A stretch of DNA of 64,000 nt from Argyresthia goedartella (Eukaryota > Arthropoda > Insecta > Lepidoptera > Argyresthiidae): positions 31,673,356 through 31,737,355 of the forward strand of contig OX463815.1 of the NCBI GenBank assembly GCA_949825045.1, in the 5' to 3' direction. Positions 33,401 through 42,400 of this stretch are shown here, piece by piece. A model generated the notes under the pieces. The model saw nothing but the letters and a program-made list of their open reading frames with translations, did not search any database and was not told where the DNA came from. Position numbers and translations under genes: made by a program. Each line of letters begins with the position of its first letter. Position 1 is the stretch's first letter.

Positions 33401-36400
33401 ATCTGGAGTGCTCTATGATATAAATTAAAATTTATTGTTCTGGCATTATGATAAATAAACATGTTGGTGTCATCCATTAAGTTGTATCAAGGAGGAATCA
33501 AACAATACAATCAATCTGCGATGACAGACATTGAATTTTATTGGATTAAAAAGAACTCCGATGATGCTGTTTTTGTCGAAAAAAAAAGGGAACTCAAAAT
33601 TTACTAGAAGACGACAGTGCATATACTAAGTAAGAACAAAATCAATACCTAATGATGGATCTTCACTTTTATTTATTCCGGTGTTTCAGCATTTAAAGCA
33701 CATTCTGGACTCGGTAGAATGTAGGTAGGTCCATAGTCCATAGGCTCAGTAAATTTCGGAAAAATATATAATGCAGAAATTTCTCAGGAGTAGGATCACA
33801 AAGCCTCAGGAGATTAGCATTTGATATATCTTGGTTAGCATACAACCACAGTGTAAATCAGAGTTTCGTTCATCTGAGCATACAACATACAAATGAGCAT
33901 ATCATTTTTAAATAGGTTGTATAGAAAAGACAAAACAAATACGAACTCTTTACTCTCTATTATCTATGTGTCTACTTCGTTATTTGACAAAAAATTAACA
34001 TGTCTATGACTTGTCTTCCTCTTTTCCAACCTGAGTCGCGTCAGGTCTAACTAGCTAGATCCCTACTTCGACTTATGTGTGAAAAGTCCTAACGCGATGT
34101 AGTTAATCTACGCTTTAGGACTACCCTTCTAGAATGTCATATTTGGTGCACACCATGTGTATTAATTTAGCAATACAATAAAACCTCTTTTTGCTGCAAT
34201 CAAAGATGCAGGCGTCGTGTTGAAACTTTACAATTGGAATAAACTGAACGCAGGCAGATATTTTCATTGGTTTTTGACTTAATTGACAAGCCATAAGTTT
34301 GAATATTTGGTGGACATATAGTGTATTGAGCCTTATCATAGGTTAACGCAAATAATAGACTTTAATAATAAATACTGCCAGGCACTTGTTTACATTCTGA
34401 GATAAAGGTTTCATAGACATTCCGGAGCACATATCAAGGTCATACACAAAGCCATATATAGTTGCTGGTCGGTGGTGGAGTATGCACATTGCACATTGGA
34501 CTTGCAGGAGATAATCGACTAGTTTCTGACGGCAACGACCTCTTCGTAGCGGTAGAAGTTCTTACTCACAAACAAGAGGTATCTGGTTCGAACCACGACT
34601 AGCACTTCACCAGTCGTCAGTGGGCGCCTTTTTGTAACTTTCTCCGTATCTGTGCATCTGAAATTCGCATATTTTAGTGACAAGAGTTTTTGAGCGCCAA
34701 TTTTCATTCTTGCCATTCAAATGACCGAACCGTTAAATTATTAATCGGGTAGCTAACCTGAACCTTCATTTGCATTACAAATATGCCAGAAAGAGATCAG
34801 AACAAAATTAACTCTGCTGACGACTGGATATTGTCAACCAAATTACATTAATTATCTATTATAAGTTTTAAGTTTGTCTGCTTAAATGTAACCTAAAAAT
34901 GAGGTTATAAGAAGTAAATTTTCTCAAGAACGGTGCATTACCTTTTCATGGGAGTGGTGTCAGCGGGAAGGTGTACCCCCCGAAATTTTTACGGAAAATT
35001 TACAAAAGGTCAATTTCAAGGACAACTTCAAGGATCTCAAGGTCAAAAACAGCAAAAACTTTTTTTTCTGCGAAATATGCACAGGAGGTCAAGGTCAATA
35101 TTAATTACCTCGATGTCACTAAACTTTGAACGACAGAAACTTTGTCGTTTCCCCACCCCAACACTCCAAAATACCCAAGGTCCCGAATGCTTGAAATGGC
35201 GACTTAAAATAAAACTATAACTCGAAAATAAATTGTTTTCGACGGTTTGCGTATATTGAAATCATGTATGAATATACTAATGAAAAAATCAGCCCAAGTA
35301 TCTGAAATGGCCGGCTTTCTTAAGTCCTTCCCTAAAATTAATTTCTTGACCAAAGATGACCTAAATTGTCTGGTCAATATGAGTTAAACATTTAACAAAC
35401 ATTAAATCAACAAAAGAAAAACAATACACAAAATACACAAGTAGGTATCGGCACTAAATAATTATTGCTGCAGTTCTTTACAGTTTTTCTCCCTTTCAAT
35501 ATTTGGAACTTTAAAATGTACTTGTACCTAATTATGTAATCCATCATACTATCAACCTCACTGAGTATATATTATGAAATATTTAATTTAAACTTAGCTT
35601 TCGTACAACTTAGATTTGCTTTTGTTTTTCTAATGCCTTTGTCAAAATATCTCCTAGATTTTCATTTGAACTATAACATACTTACAATTTTCTCGTTTAC
35701 TAATTAAATCTTTGATAAAATGATATATTTTATATCAATAACACCATTATTTTAATCGCATTTTGAGTACAAGTAACATTGAATTGTGTGGGCTCGAACC
35801 GGTGAGCCCTTTGCCCAGTAGTGGGACACCATGTGGGCAAACTAAAAAAAATCATTTAATCGGACGGACAGCTAAACTCTTGCAGCAAACCCATTAAATA
35901 AATTAACTCTGCAGACGCTTGAGCCGCAGCTGTGTATTCAGCTTCGGCCGTTGATAAGGCGACAACATTTTGTTTCTTGCAGAACCAGGCCAACCAACCA
36001 ACTGTTACCTTAGTAGACTATAGAACCAAAATGACATAACAAAACAACAGCTCTATTCCTTCTTTATAAACCATAAAAAATCGCATAAAAGTTATAACCT
36101 CATCACAACTCACTCTTAAAAAATCGTCGTTGCTGACACATTACACAAATATCTTATTGGCACTTTAACAGCAAACCTCACAAAGATTTGACTCATCAGA
36201 TAAACTAGATAAACAAGTAAAGAAAACAAAAACACAATTAAATCTGTAAATAAAAATATCGCGAATAAAATCATTGTGAACAAAGTTGGAATGACATCTA
36301 TCAGTGCAGTACGAGCAAAGAGTAAAGTAATACATTGCGTGAAAAAAGTGAAACCACTTTGAATGCTAGCGATATCTGCATTTCAGCCCCGGTACTAAGA

Positions 36401-39400
36401 TCTGTGTATATACATATAGGTATAAGTACGTATATATTACACATGTATAGGATTTGGCTTTCAGGTCCATGAATGTAATAAATTTGAATTACTTATCTTA
36501 TCTTTCTTTGTAAACTAAGTAATGAATTCTTTGTTTACACACAAATATTAGATTAGTAATTTAAGTTTAATTGTATTGTATGTAGCTTTTTTAAAGTATT
36601 ATTTTCTACTTAAAGTGAAAACCTGAGGCTACATTTATTTCCACTTATTATGGAAAACAATAAGTATGTACTTTTAAAAGGCTGCATAAAACTAGACAAC
36701 GCTACATTCACGAACCTGAAACGCAGAATGATGATGTGGTGTTAATTAAAATTCAAATAACAATTTAAATATTTATTATTATTACAGATAGATGATATAT
36801 CATTACCTATATAAATCAGATACTGTCAGAAGCAGAAGTAATACATGGAACATACAGCCTTGACCAAAAGTATCAGGAACGACTAATTAGCTTATCTTAC
36901 ATACAATGTTACTAAACTAATTGAACAAATTAATTAGCTTATCTTACATACAATGTTACTAAAACATTACCTAGAACAATAAGGGGCATATTTTTAAGGT
37001 CATAAACTTGTGGTTTCTCATATCTTATCGGGAAATGTTTGTTCGTTTGCATGAAGGATCTAATAAATATTCAAGTTTTTTATAGGTGCCTAACCCCTCG
37101 CTCTTACATGTATTCCCCATATAGCTAATATTTCATAGTTTTATAATCTTATTACCATACATAAGGTTAAAATCGTGATGCATAGCGTTAACCCGCTTTG
37201 TAGTAAGGCTTCTTTAAAAAATATAAATCAGACAGGAATCATTCTTACCCATAGCTCAGCTACAGAATTGCACCTTTAGTTTGGATGTTTATTTATTGTT
37301 TAAAATGTTTATTTTTATTAAAATATATCTGGGCATACGTTTTTAACTCATCGTCACCCTCATAAGTTAGTTTACCATTTAAAATTATATTTAATGATCT
37401 GCACCAACTGTAAATCAATATTTTTATAGTAATATTTTGGAAGTATTCTTTTAATTCTTTTTTGTGGGTACTGCATTCAAACGGGAAATCGACCAAAACG
37501 TCTGTGAACATTTTCATTTTCATTTTTAGACCATTTGTTGGTACATTTTTTTTGTGTCAACTATGTTTTGAATATCATGAAAGCACTTTTCCAGTTCCTT
37601 TGATGGGTATACTAACCATTGTTTGCCTTTTGCATACTCTTTTGCCTGAATGAATGATTTATGGTTATTGTTTTGTTCAATTATTTGTGACCGACAGTTT
37701 TAACATGTTTTGACTATAGTATAACCCAACCACAAACATAACTTCTCTGACCTGAGTCTCCGTCTCATTCTTATTTTAAACTGACGACTTTATTGTTGAA
37801 CTCTATTGTTTCGTTGGGAATACCAGGTATGGGTACAGGCATGGTTTTATTTTCATTTAAGAAAAAGTGCAAAGTTTCCAAACATTTGTTATCATCTTTC
37901 TCACAATTTGCCTGTAGGGAGTGGGGCGAGTTGAAATTATTTAATAGCAAAGATTTATAGGCACCCTCAAACGCAACTGCATTGGGTGCCGTGTTTCTCG
38001 CCCCATAACTCCTGATATTCGCAAAGAAGTTTTCGATCGGGTCCTGGTTGAAATGTCTGGTTAGCATCGCATCAAAACCATATATTCTATTTAATTTTCT
38101 CCAAAGTGCATTTATGCCTTCCATTGTTTTAATAAAATTGGTCACTGACGGGACTGTGGTTTCTACCATTTGAATTTTGCTCCCAATTTTCTTTTTTTTT
38201 ATAAATTTGACAGATTTTAATGTTTTGACAGCTTTTTGCCACAGTTGATGGTGGGGTGACAAAGGTTTTACACATCCTTTATATATTTTGCCATCTGGCA
38301 CATGAAAAGTGTTGCTGTTCAATGAATCGAACAGCTTATCAATAAGTAGTGTGATAGGTATTAATTGCCTAGACTCTTCAGGCAAAAGATTTCTTGCAGT
38401 CAAATGTTCAGTAGCTACAGCCACACTGTGGCTGAATACCTGCGCTGCCGTTTTCACGCGCATCTTTTTGATTTTGTCTTTATTGACATGCTTCTCAGTT
38501 ATCTTGTGCAGGTAGCGCAATTCTCCAAAAGATCTATCGGCAGCGTAGAGTTGCTGCAAATAATGCCACTTGAATACTTTCTGCTTTCCTTCGTCATGAT
38601 AATCATTATAAATCATGTCCTTCGTTAGGAGGTAGTTCCTCAAACCTTTTAAGAGATGAGGAACATCATAAATTGGTATTATTTCTTAGCCTTGCACCAG
38701 GAAAACATCTTTCCTACATTGAATACCACGACTCTGATAGTTGGCCTTTGATTCACATAGGTCATTTATTGCCCCGACATTAACTGTGCTTTGGTCACAC
38801 AATGTGCACAATACCTTAAGTTCAGTGTCAACTATTAATTTTATAATGTCTTTTATGACATTTTTTAATTCCGTTTTATGCACATTACTGGTGAAAAAAT
38901 ATGCCACTGGCTGTTTATAATTGGCCCCTATTCCTTTAATCATAAAAACCAGGGATTGATTCGCAATTTTGCTTTCGCCAAGGCCGGCAAAACCTTTAAG
39001 CTGGTCGTTTTGGTCAATGAAATGTATTTGAGGTGTGATAGACATTTCGTCGAATATTAATATGCACAGGCGATCTTCAACATTCATTTCATTGACCGCG
39101 TTTTTTTTAATTTTTCTAAAATTAGCTTATTTTCACCTGGTTGAAGTTTTATTTCGGCTAGCAGTCTTTTAAGCGATTTCACTGAAAGCAATGTAAAATA
39201 CTTGGCCAATAAACTGTAATATTTTACACTCTTATTGTATAATGACAGAGACAGGATTTTCTCTTCAACAGTAAAACGCCTTCCCTTCGGTTTCTTCGTT
39301 GTTAAAAGGCACTGCATACCTGTAGATAGCTTTGCCGATTTTGTCATGTTCTTTGTAACTGTATCAAATGCAACACTCCTGTTTATTTTTGTGGCATTTG

Positions 39401-42400
39401 TTAGTCTTGCTTTAAAACTCAAACCTCGCCTGCGCAATCGGTGAACTTCTCTCTTCAATTTCGTTACTTGTCGCTGTGTCACTTTTATATTGTTCAGCAG
39501 CAAGGACGGCATCTTTGTGTTTAGACCTGGAAGAAAGTAACAGAAATATTATTTCACCTTCTACAAAAATATTTTACATATCATGGAAATAAAAACTGTT
39601 CATTCATCAAATTTATTTAGTTTAAATGTTTAACAGATGGTTACCAAATGCCGGGTATAATAATGTTTTGGGCACTATAATTTATTATGGGAGGAAAAAT
39701 GCTAGAAGAGTCTTTAAATTTGCAGGTACCTATATACCTTACAGTATTAGGTAGTTTTTTGTTTTTAAGAGATCTTTATTTACTTGAGACATAAAATGAT
39801 ACAACCCAGTGTAGATTTAATCCTAGGTTATAGTTAGTAGTTCATAAATATTAACAGATGTTTAGCAGGCTAAAAATAACCTCTTGAAACTTATATCATA
39901 AATGAAATCAAGACATAATTGTAAAAAGGAGTAAGTATTTCAATGTCACAGAGTTATTTTGCAAACTTCGTTGTAGCTTACAATCTTTGCCATCGGTAGT
40001 AAAGTAGTATTAGGTAGTAAGAGGCACGCTTTAGAATTATCTTCTCTGTACAGCTTTGCATTCAACTCGCACGCTAACTTTATATTTTTATAATTTTAAC
40101 ATGTTTTTATAGTACTTACTTGGTTTTGACACATTTGTTTCAGACGAACGCCTGCAATAACTATGTTCGATAGCTATTGCTTTCTTCAATTTCTTCTGAA
40201 CCGTGCAAGAGAGATTACCTGGAAATATTAAAAGCCTTGAATAAATAAACATATTATGAAAATTTGTGCATACTGCCCATCCTAACCTATGCGCGCAGCA
40301 ATTTAGTGCAATATTCTAGGTGTCAAACGTAAAGACCGTAGTGAGAACACTATACAGCGCATAATAAATAAACTGGCATAGTTGACATAGACATTCAGAC
40401 CTCCAAACTTAAATGGAACTGGGCTAGACATGTCTGTTGAACGCATCTGGACAAATGGGCGAAATCAGCCTTAGAATGAATGCCTACAGTTGGACACCGG
40501 TGTAGGGGAAGGCCCAGAAGGACATGGAGGGACGACCTGGATAAATTCCTACCAAGATGGAATGAAAAATCTACAGATAGAGATGTGTGGGTTTGAACCG
40601 GTGAGGCCTTTGCCCAGCAGGGGACACTGTATAGGCTAAATAAAATAAAAATTAAACTACAGAATTAAATACAGAATCTGTAGTTACCTGAATCCATTAG
40701 TCTAGATGTCGATGCTTCTACTTGCATCACAGGAGCCACTTGAGTAAGTCCTGGAAAATTGAAAGAATAACTAAAAATTTTAATTTTATACTTTATCATA
40801 AAGCCATAACAAAAACTGACTTTCGGTCTGAGGATTAATTCATATTTAGTAACTGCTCTTTAAGTTTTTTTTTTTAAAAAAAAGGGCTCCTTGGTCTAAT
40901 GGCTTTCACGCTTGCTTCTCATATAGAAAATGCAGATTCAATGCCTGTCCTTTTACCAATGAGGTAATTAATTTATCTTAAGTAAATTATCATACATACA
41001 GTGTTTCGGATGGCTTGTTAAGTTGTAGGTCCCGGCTACTACAGCTACTTGGTAGTGGTTGTAAAACCCCTCCATCAACCTGCACTGAGCCAGCGTGGTG
41101 GAGTATGGCTTAATCTTACTTTTATCCGGGTAAAGGCCTGTGCCCCTCGGTGGAGACATTAATAAGCTACATTATTATATATATATTTGCTCGGCAACTT
41201 CAAGTAAAGAATCTGTAGTCACCTGTATCCATTGGTTGAGATGTCGATGCTTCTGCTTGCAGGGCAGGAGCCGCTTGAGTAAATCCTGGAAAATTGAAAG
41301 AATAACTAATTTTTTTTTTCAGTTATCATAAAGCCAAAATGTCACTTTTGGTTACATTTGGTATGGGTAAAATGTAGTAGACAAGTGTTGAAAGTGAGTT
41401 TATGTTAGTGGCCCAACATTTTGAAGCATCAACACAAAATAATTCAACTGACAACTTGAAATCAGGCTGCTAGAGGTTTTAATTTTTAGTGTACCATACC
41501 TTCCTCTAAAAGAAAAAGGAGAGAAATTATAACAAAATAAAATCAAAACCAACCATGAATAACTTGATTAGATAACTTACCAGTAAGATTTAGTGAAGGG
41601 ACAGCCAGCGAATTCAATCGATTAAAACTGTTTCAATCAATTATCAAGGAAATGCCTGTCACACAGTCTCTTCTTTTGGAAGCATTCATGGTCAGCAGCA
41701 CTTTCTGGATTTCCACCAGCAATAGTAATCCTAGTTTTGAATCTCTCAGGATACTTCTCAGGATCGGGGAATACATGCATTGATGCACCTTGAAAAAAAA
41801 AAGTTAGTGTTTCAGTATCTACACTCTACAGTGCTTGCTAATTGGCTAAACCCACGATAAAATCGGTCAGAGTGTCGATAAGGGGGCGGAAGCCCCCACC
41901 CTTATCTACACTCCAACCATAAAATATGTTCGTCCTGAATGGCTGCGAATTGTCTTTTTCTAGTACTCCAATGTCTGAAGATTAAGATAGGTATTCTACC
42001 AATCAATGGATTGAGTGCTTTAAGTAAATAGTAAAGTGCTGTTAATAGTTCATTTTATTTGTAAGAGCATCTTGGAACGGAATAAGTTGACTAAAACCTA
42101 GTTACCGAGTCAATTGAGCATGGAGCCGGCTGTACACTATAGTCAAACAGTACTTACAACTAAGAAAATATTGTAGCATGGCTTACCCGAGGATTCACAT
42201 CTCAACGCACATAATCTCGGCATGTTAGAATGGTGCAAAGACAAACACAAAAGCGTCTCTAGCGCGAAAACTGCACAAAACAATAGTGTCCTTTCGCAAA
42301 GCGGAGAAGCCACCAGGCTCAACTCAACGCCAGAAGCACCACACAGGGGATTCATCCAAAAGCAGAACTCAGCACCACGGAGGAGCAGGGGACTCGACTC

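Larger units (their letters stand above)
33715..36321. repeat. Duplicated segment, copy 1 (lacks Acy1 exon 1)
   Basis: Direct copy of 43277-46640 in pieces: 33715-34870 matches 43277-44990, 34890-35390 matches 45530-46147, and 36070-36321 matches 46410-46640. Missing relative to copy 2 are about 530 bp at the position of 44165-44694 (which contain Acy1 exon 1) and the left arm of a foldback element. Copy 1 instead carries an RTE tail and a Copia fragment at 35788-36000. Confidence 0.8.
37771..42223 (-). pseudogene. P-element/THAP9-like transposase gene, six exons, degenerate
   Basis: Spliced on the minus strand: 42187-42223, 41581-41788, 41223-41285, 40688-40750, 40120-40218, 37771-39526. 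All junctions have GT/AG and consistent phases. N-terminal THAP zinc finger: MPRLCALRCESSG, MHVFPDPEKYPERF, CDRHF, AVPSLNLT. Then a basic coiled coil (VTQRQVTKLKREVHRLRRR) and the RNase H-like transposase core with FDEMSI, LCDQSTVN, DVPHLLKGLRN and DPIENFFANIR (D, D, E). Lesions are a stop plus frameshift in exon 2, a frameshift in an A8 run (39101-39108) and a TAA at 38686-38688. This is a recently dead copy lying in intron 1 of Acy1, on the same strand. It could also be a decayed domesticated THAP gene, but intact family context is lacking. Terminal repeats were not found. Confidence 0.88.
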
